Origin: Gammaproteobacteria bacterium
Lineage (GTDB): Bacteria; Pseudomonadota; Gammaproteobacteria; CAJXQU01
Reading direction: 5' to 3'
Length of the DNA stretch: 56,000 nt
NCBI GenBank assembly: GCA_026984775.1
Contig: JALSRM010000005.1
Location: forward strand, 1-56,000
Notes under the pieces: model-generated
Database searches by the model: none
Seen by the model: only the letters and a program-made list of their open reading frames with translations
Told to the model about the DNA's origin: nothing
Shown: positions 16,983-26,572 of the stretch, one piece after another
Position numbering within the stretch: the first letter of the stretch is position 1
Layout: each line of letters begins with the position of its first letter
Made by a program: the position numbers and the translations under genes

Positions 16983-17486
16983 TCACGGAAACCGCTTTTT
17001 GCTCCAAAGCATGAGCACCCATGACCCACTAGCGAACAGAATGATAGCCGGTGGCAGTGGCACCACGGCAGTCGGCGCGATCGTCTGGATGATAAAGTTT
17101 TGTTCCACACTACCCATCATTTGATGATCAAGATAGTAGTTGGCAGAAACAGTATATTCGCCCGGCTTAGGCTCTCCAAGATCAAACGTTCGAGTAAAGG
17201 GAACTACGACTGCAGGAACCAGCATACCTTCTTCTGCGATCCAACCAATGGGAAGATCGATTCTGAAGGAATTTTCGGATAATAAGTTTAAAACTGGTTC
17301 ACTGGCAAAACCATACCCCGGATCAGGAAAAAAACTATTCAGCCGGACCATATAATGGGTTCCGCTTCCATCAGTTTCAGGCAGGATTTCGAAATAACTC
17401 TCCGTGATGAAAACCGGATGAGCATGAGTCCCCTGTGAAAGAAAAACAATCTGCAAGGCGATGATTATTCGAATTATTTTTTGCAT
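16983..17486 (-). CDS. Small exported protein with VPLPA-CTERM sorting signal
   Basis: A 167-residue protein with a signal peptide ending GTHA and a C-terminal tripartite signal: VVPLPPAIILFASG, a hydrophobic helix and a basic end (WSKKRFP). This is the VPLPA form of PEP-CTERM, which exosortase/EpsH systems recognise and cleave. The mature part of about 110 residues is predicted beta-rich, with no recognised domain. An AAGGAAGGG ribosome site lies 8 bases upstream, similar to that of the sorted protein at 39079-40104. It is convergent with the DAHP synthase gene. Function unknown; surface or exopolysaccharide-associated location is inferred from the signal only. Confidence 0.75.
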   Translation of the reverse strand: MQKIIRIIIALQIVFLSQGTHAHPVFITESYFEILPETDGSGTHYMVRLNSFFPDPGYGFASEPVLNLLSENSFRIDLPIGWIAEEGMLVPAVVVPFTRTFDLGEPKPGEYTVSANYYLDHQMMGSVEQNFIIQTIAPTAVVPLPPAIILFASGSWVLMLWSKKRFP

Positions 17487-17580
17487 AATAATGCCCTTCC
17501 TTGGTGCAAGGGTAAATTATTTTTGTTCGGGTTATTCGAAAGTTAAACTCTTTTTAACAAAATTTTCCTTTCTCTGAATT

Positions 17581-18837
17581 TCATAGATCAAACAGATCCC
17601 TTAATGCTTTTTGCAACTCATCCCGGCGACTCTCATTCACCTCCCTCAGTACAACCGTGGGTGTATGGGTAAATTTTTGCATCAACCCTCTTGCAAGGGC
17701 CTCCATAACCTTTTCGGGGTGTTCTCCCTTGGTGAGATGCTGTATGGCCTTTCTAACCAGTTCTTCCTGACTCGCCTGGATACTCTTACGAAAGGCCTTG
17801 ATGGTAGCCACTGTATCAAGGGATTGGACCCAATCCATAAAATGCCGGGTCTCTGCAAGAATGATGTCCTCTGCCTGCAAAGCCGCGGTCTGGCGTGATC
17901 GCTGGTTTTCTTTGATCACTGAATGCAAATCATCCACAGTGTACAGATAGACATCATCCAGTTTGCCTATTTCCGGCTCAATATCCCTCGGAACCGCAAT
18001 ATCAACCATGAATATGGGTTTGTGTTTGCGCTTCCTGAGCGCTCTCTCGACCGCACCTTTACCCAGGATCGGTAACTGGCTGGCAGTGGAAGAGACTAGG
18101 ATATCAGCATCCGCGAGATGATCGGGCAACTCTTTCAGGGGAATGGCAAATCCATTGAATCGTGAAGCGAGGACCTGTGCCCGATCGATACTCCGGTTTG
18201 CGACGATCATTCTGCCCAACCCGTTATCATAAAGATGCTGAGCCGCGAGTTCGATAGTATCACCAGCGCCAATCATCAATGCTGTCTTGTCATCAAACTC
18301 ACCGAAAACTTGCTGCGCTAGACGTACCGCCGCAAATGCAACAGAAACAGGACTCGAACCGATGGCTGTATCTGTCCGTACCTGCTTGGCCACCGAGAAT
18401 GTATGCTGCATCAACTTGTTCAGCATTTTCGATACTGTGCCTGTATCACAGGCCACACGATAGGCGTCCTTTAATTGTCCCAGGATCTGCGGTTCACCCA
18501 GCACCATAGAATCAAGCCCACAGGCAACACGCAACAGATGCCTGACTGCATCGTCTTCCTGAAAGGAAAAAAGATAGGGTTTGAGATCACTGGCTGCAAG
18601 ATTATAAAAAGACTGGAGCCACTCAATACCTTGCTGGTGCGGTCTTTCTGCACACTCTTCACTGTAACAATAGACTTCTGTTCTGTTGCAGGTAGACAAA
18701 AGTACCGCTTCCGAGATAGATTCCTGCAACTTCAGATCTCGCAAAGTTTCGGCCAATTGTTCAGAGTTGATTGCAAGTTTCTCCCGAACATGGAGCGGTG
18801 CGGTTTTGTGATTGACTCCAAAAACTAAAAAAGGCAT
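17581..18837 (-). CDS. hemA: Glutamyl-tRNA reductase HemA
   Basis: A 418-residue enzyme reducing glutamyl-tRNA to glutamate-1-semialdehyde, the first step of tetrapyrrole synthesis. The catalytic Cys50 lies in LLSTCNRTEVYCYS. DSMVLGEPQILGQLKDAY and the NADPH-binding domain (MIGAGDTIELAAQHL) follow, with a helical dimerisation domain at the C-terminus. It diverges from the TPR-lolB-ispE run, as in many gammaproteobacteria. The usual downstream neighbour prfA is absent; a sorted-protein gene follows instead. Start at MPFLVFGVNHKT is standard. Confidence 0.95.
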   Translation of the reverse strand: MPFLVFGVNHKTAPLHVREKLAINSEQLAETLRDLKLQESISEAVLLSTCNRTEVYCYSEECAERPHQQGIEWLQSFYNLAASDLKPYLFSFQEDDAVRHLLRVACGLDSMVLGEPQILGQLKDAYRVACDTGTVSKMLNKLMQHTFSVAKQVRTDTAIGSSPVSVAFAAVRLAQQVFGEFDDKTALMIGAGDTIELAAQHLYDNGLGRMIVANRSIDRAQVLASRFNGFAIPLKELPDHLADADILVSSTASQLPILGKGAVERALRKRKHKPIFMVDIAVPRDIEPEIGKLDDVYLYTVDDLHSVIKENQRSRQTAALQAEDIILAETRHFMDWVQSLDTVATIKAFRKSIQASQEELVRKAIQHLTKGEHPEKVMEALARGLMQKFTHTPTVVLREVNESRRDELQKALRDLFDL

Positions 18838-19025
18838 TTGGTCAGATCTTATATCAAAGGGTGATCAATAAGGGGTGGGGAAAAGAGCCTGCCCTGATCT
18901 TGTTTATACAGGTATATGTTTTGCATAAAATATAATTACTGCTCTGGTTGAACTTACAGGTTCCTCTTGCAATCCATTGTAGATAGTTTACCTTGTCACC
19001 ACTGGATATTATACGTTATTGATCG
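18838..19025. promoter_or_regulatory. Divergent promoter region between hemA and the TPR lipoprotein gene
   Basis: A 188-base gap that must serve both directions. On the plus strand a perfect TATAAT hexamer stands at 18931-18936, but no good -35 box is found at normal spacing. No clear ribosome site precedes the start at 19026. Confidence 0.3.
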
Positions 19026-20804
19026 ATGTTCCCTTTTTTTAAAAACTTTCAGAAATGGCAGAAACCGGTTTTACCTGCCTTTCTCCTATTACTCTCCGGA
19101 TGTAGCTCCCTTCAAGGACCGGATACGACTGCTAACAGACAGAAAACACAACAAACTGAGCCTGAAATCGTTACAAAATACCTGCCGGAAGAATCTTCTG
19201 TCAAAAAAGATCAAACAGGTTTGACGGAAGATGTCCTCTATAAACTGATGGTCGCTGAAATCGCTGGTCAGCGGGGTAATGTAGAACTGGCCATCAGAAA
19301 TTACATGGAGCTGGCAAAAAAGATAAAGGATCCGGCATTGGCCGAACGTGCAACACGCATTCTGATCTATGCCCGTAAAGATCAGAAAGCACTGGAAGCG
19401 GCAAAGCTCTGGGTAAACTATGCACCTGAAAACATGGAAGCCCATCAAGTACTTGTAGCCATGTATATTCGGAACAATCAATCCGGTGCCGCACTAAAGG
19501 AATTGGAACAGATCCTGGATAAATACCCTGAAAGCACCGCCAGCGTGTTGCAGATGTTGGCCGGTTTCCTCAATCGTTCTGAAGACAGGGACACTGCTCA
19601 AAAAGTCATGGAACAGTTGATGGCCAAACGCCAGGATGACGACAAGGCGATGTTTGCCTATGGTCTGTTGATCCTCCGATCTGGCGATACTGCCAAGGCC
19701 CGTGAAATCATCAAGAAAGTCACCGAACTTGCACCTAATGAGAAAAGTTACAAGCTGGTTTATCTCAGTCTCCTGGAAAAGGAAGATAAACAGTCTGCAT
19801 TCAAATATCTCGAAAAACTGCTGGATCAACATCCTGATGATATCAATTTTAGGATTGCACACGCACGGATGTTGGCAGATTTTGGTCGTTTTGATGAGGC
19901 TCGAGAAGAGTTCAAATCGATCACAAAATCCCATCCCGACAATACAGATGCACGCTATGCACTGGGGCTATTGAACCTCCAGACCAACCACCCGAAAGAG
20001 GCAAAACAAGCGTTTAAATTCCTCATTAAAAAACAGGTGCTGGTTAACGAATCCAGCTATTATCTAGGGCAGGTTGCCGAATTCGAAAAACATCTGGAAA
20101 AGGCCATCCGTTGGTATGAGGCGGTCGATAATACCAGTCCTCTCTATTTCGATGCACAAATCAAGATCGCAATCATCAAGGCACGGCAGGGAAATATCGA
20201 TGAATCACAAAAAATCCTGACGAACCTCCAGCCCCAGAACCGTCAGCAGCAGTTGCAGAAGGTTCGAGTCGAGGCCGAGATCCTCGTAGAAAAAGGGAAG
20301 CTGCAAGAAGCCATGAAGGTGTACGACAGGGCCATTGGGGATGGACACGACCCTGATCTTCTCTATAGTCGTGCCATGCTGGCCGAAAAAATTGGCCGAA
20401 TCGATATCCTGGAACGTGACCTCAAAACCGTAATCAAACATGATCCAGACAATGCTGACGTGCTTAACGCCCTCGGTTATACTCTGGCCAACCGCACCAC
20501 CCGTTATCAGGAAGCATATGAATACATAAAAAGAGCACATGAACTCAGCCCTGATAATTTTTATATCCTGGACAGCATGGGCTGGGTACTCTACCGTCTG
20601 GGGCGGCTCGATGAAGCAGTAAAATATTTGAAACGGGCAAGAGAATTGAATAACGATCCCGAAATTGCAGCACATCTCAGTGAAGTACTTTGGGTCAAGG
20701 GAGAAAAGGACGAGGCACGCAAGGTTCTTGAAAATGCCTTGATGGCCACACCAGAAGATGAAAAATTATTGAAGGTATTGAAGGACGTCGTCAACAAACA
20801 ATAA
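19026..20804 (+). CDS. TPR-repeat lipoprotein upstream of lolB
   Basis: A 592-residue lipoprotein (LLLSGC, lipidated Cys26) made almost wholly of tetratricopeptide repeats from about residue 70 to the end. Typical units contain pairs such as LGYTLANRTTRYQEAYEYIKRA and MGWVLYRLGRLDEAVKYLKRA. A homologous gene of unknown function stands between hemA and lolB in Pseudomonas. The context suggests an envelope scaffolding role, perhaps in lipoprotein or outer-membrane assembly, but no direct evidence is in the sequence. It is followed by lolB after 55 bases. Confidence 0.85.
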   Translation: MFPFFKNFQKWQKPVLPAFLLLLSGCSSLQGPDTTANRQKTQQTEPEIVTKYLPEESSVKKDQTGLTEDVLYKLMVAEIAGQRGNVELAIRNYMELAKKIKDPALAERATRILIYARKDQKALEAAKLWVNYAPENMEAHQVLVAMYIRNNQSGAALKELEQILDKYPESTASVLQMLAGFLNRSEDRDTAQKVMEQLMAKRQDDDKAMFAYGLLILRSGDTAKAREIIKKVTELAPNEKSYKLVYLSLLEKEDKQSAFKYLEKLLDQHPDDINFRIAHARMLADFGRFDEAREEFKSITKSHPDNTDARYALGLLNLQTNHPKEAKQAFKFLIKKQVLVNESSYYLGQVAEFEKHLEKAIRWYEAVDNTSPLYFDAQIKIAIIKARQGNIDESQKILTNLQPQNRQQQLQKVRVEAEILVEKGKLQEAMKVYDRAIGDGHDPDLLYSRAMLAEKIGRIDILERDLKTVIKHDPDNADVLNALGYTLANRTTRYQEAYEYIKRAHELSPDNFYILDSMGWVLYRLGRLDEAVKYLKRARELNNDPEIAAHLSEVLWVKGEKDEARKVLENALMATPEDEKLLKVLKDVVNKQ

Positions 20805-20859
20805 ACCTTTCTGTGAATATAAACACCCATATCCTGTCTCCTTCGAGACAGATTTCAGA

Positions 20860-21465
20860 ATGAAACACCTGCTCGTATTTCTAACAATTATCCTGGTGTC
20901 GGGTTGTTCAACACTGATACCCAGACCTGAAAATGTATCTCAGTACGAAAAGTGGGAAGTACACAAGGCCCGACTGCTAAAGCTGGAACACTGGGAATTA
21001 CATGGCCGGATCTTCATTCAGGCAAAAAATGATGGTTTCAGTTCTACCATACACTGGAAACAGCAGGGCCAGACTTATGAGCTCGGTTTTACAGCACCTT
21101 TCAATCAGGGGATTTACAAACTGAGGGGATCACCAGAAAAGGTTTCTATCGTCTTACCAGACAGTACGATTCGCAATGCCAGTGATCCGGAAAGCTTGAT
21201 AAAGGAAACGCTAGGATTCCATTTTCCCATCAGTGGATTGAGCTACTGGGTACGCGGCCTGCCTTGGCCGAAGGGTCCATCACGTAACATCATTCTGGAT
21301 CAGAATGAGCGCCTCGCAGAACTGAGCCAGGCAGGTTGGCACATCAAAATTTCCCGTTATATTCATATCAGGGACATTTACCTGCCATCCAAATTGATGA
21401 TGGAAAACCGTTACCTGAAAATCAAGATGGTCGTTAAAGAGTGGATAATTCCTAACCCGAAATAG
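20860..21465 (+). CDS. lolB: Outer-membrane lipoprotein receptor LolB
   Basis: A 201-residue lipoprotein (lipobox LVSGC, Cys16) that takes lipoproteins from LolA and inserts them in the outer membrane. Family features are WELHGRIFIQ near the start of the mature domain, the ISGLSYWVRGLPWPKG segment, and GWHIKISRY near the end. Divergence from other LolB proteins is normal for this family. The next gene, ispE, begins one base after its stop, so the two are co-transcribed. Confidence 0.9.
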   Translation: MKHLLVFLTIILVSGCSTLIPRPENVSQYEKWEVHKARLLKLEHWELHGRIFIQAKNDGFSSTIHWKQQGQTYELGFTAPFNQGIYKLRGSPEKVSIVLPDSTIRNASDPESLIKETLGFHFPISGLSYWVRGLPWPKGPSRNIILDQNERLAELSQAGWHIKISRYIHIRDIYLPSKLMMENRYLKIKMVVKEWIIPNPK

Positions 21466-21466
21466 A

Positions 21467-22324
21467 ATGATCGATACCCCTTGGCCTGCCCCAGCAAAAA
21501 TTAATCTGTTCCTCCATATCACCGGGCGTCGTGATGACGGCTACCATGAAATCCAGACCCTCTTTCAGTTCCTCGATCTGTGTGATGACCTGTGGTTCGA
21601 TGTTCGAGACGATTACAAAATCAGGCGCTGTACCGAACTCAAGGGAATTCCGGAAACTGATGATCTTATGATACGAGCGGCCAACAAACTCTGTGAAGTC
21701 ACAGGCAGCCGTAATGGGGTAGACATCAGTATCGATAAACGACTGCCTATGGGTGGCGGCATTGGTGGAGGCAGCTCCGATGCAGCCACAACGCTCGTTG
21801 CACTCAATACATTGTGGGGACTGAACCTCTCAGTCGATGATCTGGCCGAAATCGGTCTGGAACTGGGAGCAGATGTCCCCGTTTTCATCCGCGGGCACGC
21901 TGCCTGGGCGGAAGGCGTAGGTGAAAAACTGCAGCCGTATACACCAGAAACACCTTGGTATCTCCTGGTTCATCCAGGCATACACATCTCTACTGCAGAA
22001 ATCTTTTCAAACTCGGAATTGACACGGAATTCAACACCAATCAAAATGCACACCTTTGTTACCGGGGACGGTTATAATGATTGTGAACCGGTTGTTCGCA
22101 AAATCTATCCTGAGGTCGAAAAGGTATTTGACTGGCTTGGCTACGACAGTCGGGCTAGACTAACAGGAACCGGGGCATGCGTGTTCTGCCCCTACCCGGA
22201 TGAAGGGACGGCACTCGAAAAGCTAAAAATATTGCCTGATCACTGGACAGGTTTTGTCACAAAAGGCAAAAACCGATCTCCATTACTGGATCGGCTGAGC
22301 AGAGAACTGGAAAATCTGGAGTGA
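21467..22324 (+). CDS. ispE: 4-diphosphocytidyl-2-C-methyl-D-erythritol kinase IspE
   Basis: A 285-residue GHMP kinase of the MEP isoprenoid pathway. WPAPAKINLFLHITGRRDDGYHEI... is the usual N-terminus with Lys11, and the phosphate-binding loop is PMGGGIGGGSSDAA (about 94-107). A C-terminal LTGTGACVF motif is also present. It starts one base after the lolB stop and is followed by tRNA-Gln and prs, the common gammaproteobacterial order. Confidence 0.95.
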   Translation: MIDTPWPAPAKINLFLHITGRRDDGYHEIQTLFQFLDLCDDLWFDVRDDYKIRRCTELKGIPETDDLMIRAANKLCEVTGSRNGVDISIDKRLPMGGGIGGGSSDAATTLVALNTLWGLNLSVDDLAEIGLELGADVPVFIRGHAAWAEGVGEKLQPYTPETPWYLLVHPGIHISTAEIFSNSELTRNSTPIKMHTFVTGDGYNDCEPVVRKIYPEVEKVFDWLGYDSRARLTGTGACVFCPYPDEGTALEKLKILPDHWTGFVTKGKNRSPLLDRLSRELENLE

Positions 22325-22358
22325 TTTAAGCGGACACGTTCGAAAGGAAAAACACGAT

Positions 22359-22433
22359 TGGGGCGTCGCCAAGCGGTAAGGCACTGGGTTTTGATCCCAG
22401 CATGCGCAGGTTCGAATCCTGCCGCCCCAGCCA
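22359..22433 (+). tRNA. tRNA-Gln (anticodon TTG)
   Basis: A 75-nt tRNA with encoded CCA. Acceptor TGGGGCG pairs with CGCCCCA, the anticodon stem is CTGGG/CCCAG with loop TTTTGAT (anticodon TTG), and the T arm contains the GTTCGAATC core. It lies between ispE and prs, a conserved site for this tRNA. Confidence 0.97.
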
Positions 22434-22488
22434 TTTCTTGAGGAATCTCATCAAAACTGAATATTCCTGAAATATGACGAGGAACACT

Positions 22489-23442
22489 GTGGCACTCTCA
22501 TCAATGATGATCTTTTCCGGGAATGCAAACCCGAAGCTTTCTGAGGCAATCGCTTCCCATTTGCGCCTCCCGCTTGGTCAGGCAACCGTCGGCAAATTCA
22601 GCGATGGCGAAGTGATGGTGGAGATCGGTGAAAATGTTCGTGGCCGTGATATATACGTAATCCAGCCCACCTGTGCACCGACTAATGACAACCTGATGGA
22701 ACTTCTGGTGATGATCGATGCACTCAGACGCGCCTCCGCCCAGCGTATCACCGCAGTCATTCCGTATCTTGGCTATGCCCGGCAGGATCGCAGGCCCCGT
22801 TCTGCACGTGTCCCCATCACAGCCAAGGTTGTCGCCAACATGATTGCTGCAGTGGGCACAGATAGGGTACTAACAGTTGACCTGCATGCGGATCAGATCC
22901 AGGGTTTTTTCGATATTCCTCTGGATAACGTTTATTCTTCCCCTGTCCTTTTGGGTGATGTATGGAAACACAAATATCCTGATTTGATGGTCGTTTCTCC
23001 TGATGTCGGTGGCGTTGTTAGAGCAAGGGCACTGGCAAAAAGGCTGGATGACGCCGATCTTGCGATTATCGACAAACGCCGCCCCAAAGCCAATGTTGCC
23101 GAAGTCATGAATATTATCGGAGATGTGGAAGGTAGAACCTGTGTTCTTATCGATGACCTTGTGGATACAGCCGGGACGCTCTGTCAGGCAGCGGGCGCCT
23201 TGAAAGGATATGGAGCCAAAAAAGTCGTTGCCTACTGTACTCATCCCGTGCTTTCAGGTAATGCTTTGGACAATATAGAGAATTCAAAACTGGACGAGCT
23301 CGTTGTAACGGATACAATACCGCTCTCTGCGCGTGCAGAAAAATGTGATCGTATCCGACAATTGAGCATTTCCGGAATGCTGGCCGAAAGTATCAACCGA
23401 ATAAGCTCCGGTGAATCTCTCAGCTCAATGTTTGTCGATTGA
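22489..23442 (+). CDS. prs: Ribose-phosphate pyrophosphokinase Prs
   Basis: A 317-residue enzyme producing phosphoribosyl pyrophosphate from ribose 5-phosphate and ATP. Motifs are [16 protein letters not shown], the [21 protein letters not shown] catalytic loop, [12 protein letters not shown], and the PRPP-binding [15 protein letters not shown] propose a GTG start at 22489, because GAGGA lies 5 bases ahead of it and the length then matches E. coli (315). The upstream ATG at 22474 has no ribosome site. Confidence 0.93.
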   Translation: MALSSMMIFSGNANPKLSEAIASHLRLPLGQATVGKFSDGEVMVEIGENVRGRDIYVIQPTCAPTNDNLMELLVMIDALRRASAQRITAVIPYLGYARQDRRPRSARVPITAKVVANMIAAVGTDRVLTVDLHADQIQGFFDIPLDNVYSSPVLLGDVWKHKYPDLMVVSPDVGGVVRARALAKRLDDADLAIIDKRRPKANVAEVMNIIGDVEGRTCVLIDDLVDTAGTLCQAAGALKGYGAKKVVAYCTHPVLSGNALDNIENSKLDELVVTDTIPLSARAEKCDRIRQLSISGMLAESINRISSGESLSSMFVD

Positions 23443-23463
23443 GCAAATCAGTTTTTTAACGTC

Positions 23464-23495
23464 GCACAAATCTGGTCGCGGGTTTGTGCTTTTTT
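23464..23495 (+). terminator. Intrinsic terminator or attenuator between prs and rplY
   Basis: GCACAAA pairs with TTTGTGC around a 12-nt loop, followed by TTTTTT. It stands 21 bases after prs and 51 bases before rplY, so rplY may have its own promoter or be controlled by readthrough. Confidence 0.85.
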
Positions 23496-23545
23496 AAATT
23501 GAGATCCCATAAACAGGATCTTGCAACATAAAGTGGAGTACTCAA

Positions 23546-24205
23546 ATGAGTGATTTTAATCTTATTGCTGAAAAGCGAGACGACTTGGGGAAAGGTGCGA
23601 GCCGCCGCCTGCGTCGCGCTGGACTGGTACCCGGCATTATTTATGGCTCGGACAAAGATCCGGTTCCGTTCCAGATAAAACATACCGAGCTTGAAAAACA
23701 GCTGCTGGACGAAGCCTTCTATTCCTCTATCGTGACCCTCAACCTCGATGGTGACAAAGAGAGTGTTGTTCTCAAGGATATGCAGCGCCATCCCTACAAA
23801 AACAAAATCCTACATCTTGATCTGCAGCGTATTGACAAGAGCCATAAGTTGAATATGCATGTACCTCTACATTTCATCAACGAAGATAGCTGCAAGGGGG
23901 TCAAAGCTGGTGGTGCCATCAGTCACCATATGACCGATCTAGAAATCACCTGTCTACCTGCGGATCTGCCCGAATTCATAGAGATCGACATGGCTGACGT
24001 TGACCTTGATCAGATCGTCCATCTCGCCGATTTAACCCTGCCGAAGGGCGTCGAAATCACAGCACTGCTCCATGGTGGTGATCCTGCGCAACCTGTTGTT
24101 TCTGTACATAAACGTAAGGCTTCTGCAGCGGATGCAGCTGAAGATGCTGCAGCCGAAGAAGCTGCTGCTGGAAGTGAAGAAGGTTCAGAAAATCAGGAAG
24201 AGTAA
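23546..24205 (+). CDS. rplY: 50S ribosomal protein L25, long general-stress (Ctc/TL5) form
   Basis: A 219-residue two-domain L25. The N-terminal 5S rRNA-binding domain starts LIAEKRDDLGKGASRRLRRAGLVPGIIYG, and the extra beta-rich C-terminal domain contains GVKAGGAISHHMTDLEITCLPADL. The last 30 residues are Ala/Glu-rich and low in complexity. E. coli has only the short form (94 residues); the long form is common in other proteobacteria. Order prs-rplY-pth-ychF is highly conserved. Confidence 0.95.
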   Translation: MSDFNLIAEKRDDLGKGASRRLRRAGLVPGIIYGSDKDPVPFQIKHTELEKQLLDEAFYSSIVTLNLDGDKESVVLKDMQRHPYKNKILHLDLQRIDKSHKLNMHVPLHFINEDSCKGVKAGGAISHHMTDLEITCLPADLPEFIEIDMADVDLDQIVHLADLTLPKGVEITALLHGGDPAQPVVSVHKRKASAADAAEDAAAEEAAAGSEEGSENQEE

Positions 24206-24229
24206 TCTCCCTGCCTCGGGATAGACGGA

Positions 24230-24823
24230 ATGCCTTCCCAGATTGAACTGATCGTTGGCCTCGGCAACCCCGGGACGGAATATGCCAAAACCCGACACAA
24301 TGTCGGGTTTTGGTTTTTGGATGACCTTGTCCGAGAATATGGCAGTACTTTTCAAAAACAGGCCAAATTTTTCGGGGAGGCGGCCAGAATTAGAATCAAC
24401 GGTCATCAATGCTGGCTATTGAAACCATCCACTTTCATGAACAAAAGTGGTCAGAGTGTCGGCACACTGGCAAACTTCTACCGACTCCCCGTCGAGAAAA
24501 TCCTCATCGTTCATGACGATCTGGACCTTGAACCGGGCTCGGTGCGGTTGAAAGAAGGGGGTGGTCATGGCGGTCACAATGGATTACGGGATATAACCCG
24601 TTGCTTTAATTCTGACAAATATTGCCGCCTGCGAATCGGAATTGGCCACCCCGGCAATGGATCTGATGTGAGCAAGTACGTACTCAGCAGACCAACTGCC
24701 TCAGAAGAAAAAGAAATCCGGAAAGCCTTACGACGTGCGCTTGCATTGATGCCGGACATCGTTTCGGGGAATTGGCAAAAAGCAATGAACGAATTACACA
24801 GAAAACAAAATCAGGACCAGTAA
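24230..24823 (+). CDS. pth: Peptidyl-tRNA hydrolase Pth
   Basis: A 197-residue enzyme that releases tRNA from stalled peptidyl-tRNA. Key pieces are [20 protein letters not shown] with catalytic His23, [32 protein letters not shown] and HNGLRDI. Length is normal. It lies 4 bases ahead of ychF in one transcription unit. Confidence 0.96.
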   Translation: MPSQIELIVGLGNPGTEYAKTRHNVGFWFLDDLVREYGSTFQKQAKFFGEAARIRINGHQCWLLKPSTFMNKSGQSVGTLANFYRLPVEKILIVHDDLDLEPGSVRLKEGGGHGGHNGLRDITRCFNSDKYCRLRIGIGHPGNGSDVSKYVLSRPTASEEKEIRKALRRALALMPDIVSGNWQKAMNELHRKQNQDQ

Positions 24824-24827
24824 GCTC

Positions 24828-25919
24828 ATGGGATTCAAATGTGGAATCGTCGGCCTGCCCAATGTAGGCAAATCAACATTATTCAATGCACTCACCAGTG
24901 CGGAAATCGATGCGGAAAACTACCCTTTCTGCACCATCGATCCCAATATTGGGATTGTTCAAGTTCCTGATCCAAGGCTACAGAAACTAGCTGAAATCGT
25001 TAATCCACAGAAAACTATTCCCACCACAATGGAGTTTGTTGATATTGCGGGATTGGTTGCCGGTGCTTCCAAAGGTGAAGGTCTGGGTAACCAGTTTCTA
25101 GCCCACATTCGGGAGACCCATGCCATCGCCCATGTAGTACGCTGCTTCGAAGACGAGAATGTCGTTCATGTGGATGGCACAATCAATCCGCTTTCAGATA
25201 TAGAAACTATCAACACTGAACTGGCACTGGCCGATCTGGAATCAGTCCAACGGAGTCTTGAACGATTGAACAAAAAAGCTCGTAGTGGTGACAAGGATGC
25301 CAAGAAACAGATCGAATTATTGCAAATAATAGAAACCTGGCTTGGGGATGGAAAACCAGTACGATCCATGGAACTGGATGAAGATCAGCACAAGATTCTG
25401 AAAAATTACCACCTGATCACAGCAAAGCCTCTGTTTTACGTAGCCAACATCGCTGAGGATGGAGCTGTAAACAACCCCTTGCTGGATCAACTAAGGGCAT
25501 TTGCAGAAAGTGAAGGGGCTACTGTTGTCCCGGTCTGCGCAGCTATCGAATCTGAAATCGCCAGTCTCGATGAAGAAGACAAACTGGACTTCCTTGAAGA
25601 TCTCGGTCTGACAGAACCCGGTCTTAACCGTATTATTCGTGCCGGATATGGGTTACTGGGGTTGCAGACCTATTTCACTGCGGGAGAAAAAGAAGTGCGC
25701 GCATGGACCGTCAAAATTGGCGCAACGGCTCCGCAAGCTGCCGGCGTTATCCATACCGATTTCGAACGGGGTTTCATCCGCGCTGAGGTAATCGCATATG
25801 ACGACTTTATTTCCTGTAAAGGCGAGCAGGGTGCAAAAGAGGCTGGAAAGTGGCGGTTGGAGGGTAAGGATTACATCGTCCAGGATGGCGACGTTATCCA
25901 TTTCCGCTTTAACGTTTGA
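24828..25919 (+). CDS. ychF: Redox-regulated ATPase YchF (OLA1 family)
   Basis: A 363-residue Obg-family P-loop ATPase that binds ribosomes. The G1 loop is GLPNVGKST (9-17), the switch segment is [25 protein letters not shown], the altered base-recognition motif is VANIAED (ATP rather than GTP preference in this family), and the TGS-like domain ends in [16 protein letters not shown]. It closes the prs-to-ychF run. Confidence 0.96.
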   Translation: MGFKCGIVGLPNVGKSTLFNALTSAEIDAENYPFCTIDPNIGIVQVPDPRLQKLAEIVNPQKTIPTTMEFVDIAGLVAGASKGEGLGNQFLAHIRETHAIAHVVRCFEDENVVHVDGTINPLSDIETINTELALADLESVQRSLERLNKKARSGDKDAKKQIELLQIIETWLGDGKPVRSMELDEDQHKILKNYHLITAKPLFYVANIAEDGAVNNPLLDQLRAFAESEGATVVPVCAAIESEIASLDEEDKLDFLEDLGLTEPGLNRIIRAGYGLLGLQTYFTAGEKEVRAWTVKIGATAPQAAGVIHTDFERGFIRAEVIAYDDFISCKGEQGAKEAGKWRLEGKDYIVQDGDVIHFRFNV

Positions 25920-25925
25920 TATTCT

Positions 25926-25945
25926 GTTCTAACAGTTTTTTTGAG
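25926..25945 (+). terminator. Weak terminator candidate after ychF
   Basis: A very short CTGT/ACAG stem followed by seven T residues lies 7 bases after the ychF stop. The T run is convincing, the stem is marginal. It also separates ychF from the convergent 6S RNA. Confidence 0.4.
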
Positions 25946-25948
25946 GTA

Positions 25949-26140
25949 GAGACACCCTCCGCAGCACCGTGGCAGTCCTTCGACTTGAACCGAGGGTTCA
26001 ATCGAGGAACTTTCCCGGACGAATCAGGCTTTCCACTTCGCGGTGGCCATGCACAACATCGTCCCTTGGTTCTGTCCCATAAAAAGGTAGTATAGGCTCA
26101 AGAATACCTGGGCTGCTCACGCATACCGCAGAGGATGTCT
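25949..26140 (-). ncRNA. ssrS: 6S RNA
   Basis: About 192 nt on the minus strand. The ends pair perfectly (AGACATCCTC with GAGGGTGTCT). Internal segments agree with 6S RNA: TTGAGCC early in the molecule, a GTTGTGCATGGC-like apical region, the self-pairing TTGAACC/GGTTCAA stem and the GCTGCGG stretch near the 3' end. A -10 box TATTCT at 26153-26148 lies 7 bases before the proposed first base. The gene directly follows zapA, as ssrS does in E. coli. 6S RNA mimics an open promoter and sequesters sigma-70 RNA polymerase in stationary phase. Confidence 0.88.
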
Positions 26141-26266
26141 GAGTTAAAGAATAGACCTGTTCGAAGAAAGATGAAAGGGGTAGAGTGCCTGATGTGTCAC
26201 AAATTAACCTCTACAAACCATTTCAATGATCCAGATCAACACAAACTGGATGGGAAAACGTGAAGT

Positions 26267-26572
26267 TTATTCCGGTGATTCTTCGAGTACTGTGGAAATC
26301 TTGTCCTGAACCCGTTTGATCATATCCTGAACTTCATCCGAGACCCCTTGGTTGTTTTCACGATATTCGAGATACTCATGGACAATATTCAATGCGGCCA
26401 TGACTACGATTCTTTCGCTGCCCACGACCTTGCCGTTGCTTTTAACTTCTTTCAGCTTACTGTTCAGAAACTCGACAGACTTATAGAGTGCTTCCCGTTC
26501 TACGTCGTTACAGGCAACGGTATATTCTTTTTCAAGAATGGTGACAGTAACTGGTTTTTGTTCTTCACTCAT
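26267..26572 (-). CDS. zapA: Cell division protein ZapA
   Basis: A 101-residue protein that bundles FtsZ filaments. VTVTILEKEYTVACNDVEREALYKSVEFLNSKL matches the ZapA N-terminal domain, followed by a coiled coil with ERIVVMAALNIVHEYLEYR. The start overlaps the upstream small coiled-coil gene by 4 bases. The 6S RNA gene lies 127 bases downstream. Confidence 0.93.
   Translation of the reverse strand: MSEEQKPVTVTILEKEYTVACNDVEREALYKSVEFLNSKLKEVKSNGKVVGSERIVVMAALNIVHEYLEYRENNQGVSDEVQDMIKRVQDKISTVLEESPE

Noticed and set aside
17542-17558. GTTAAA/TTTAAC stem as terminator of hemA
   Set aside because: AT-only six-base stem without a following T run on the hemA strand; stability too low to claim.
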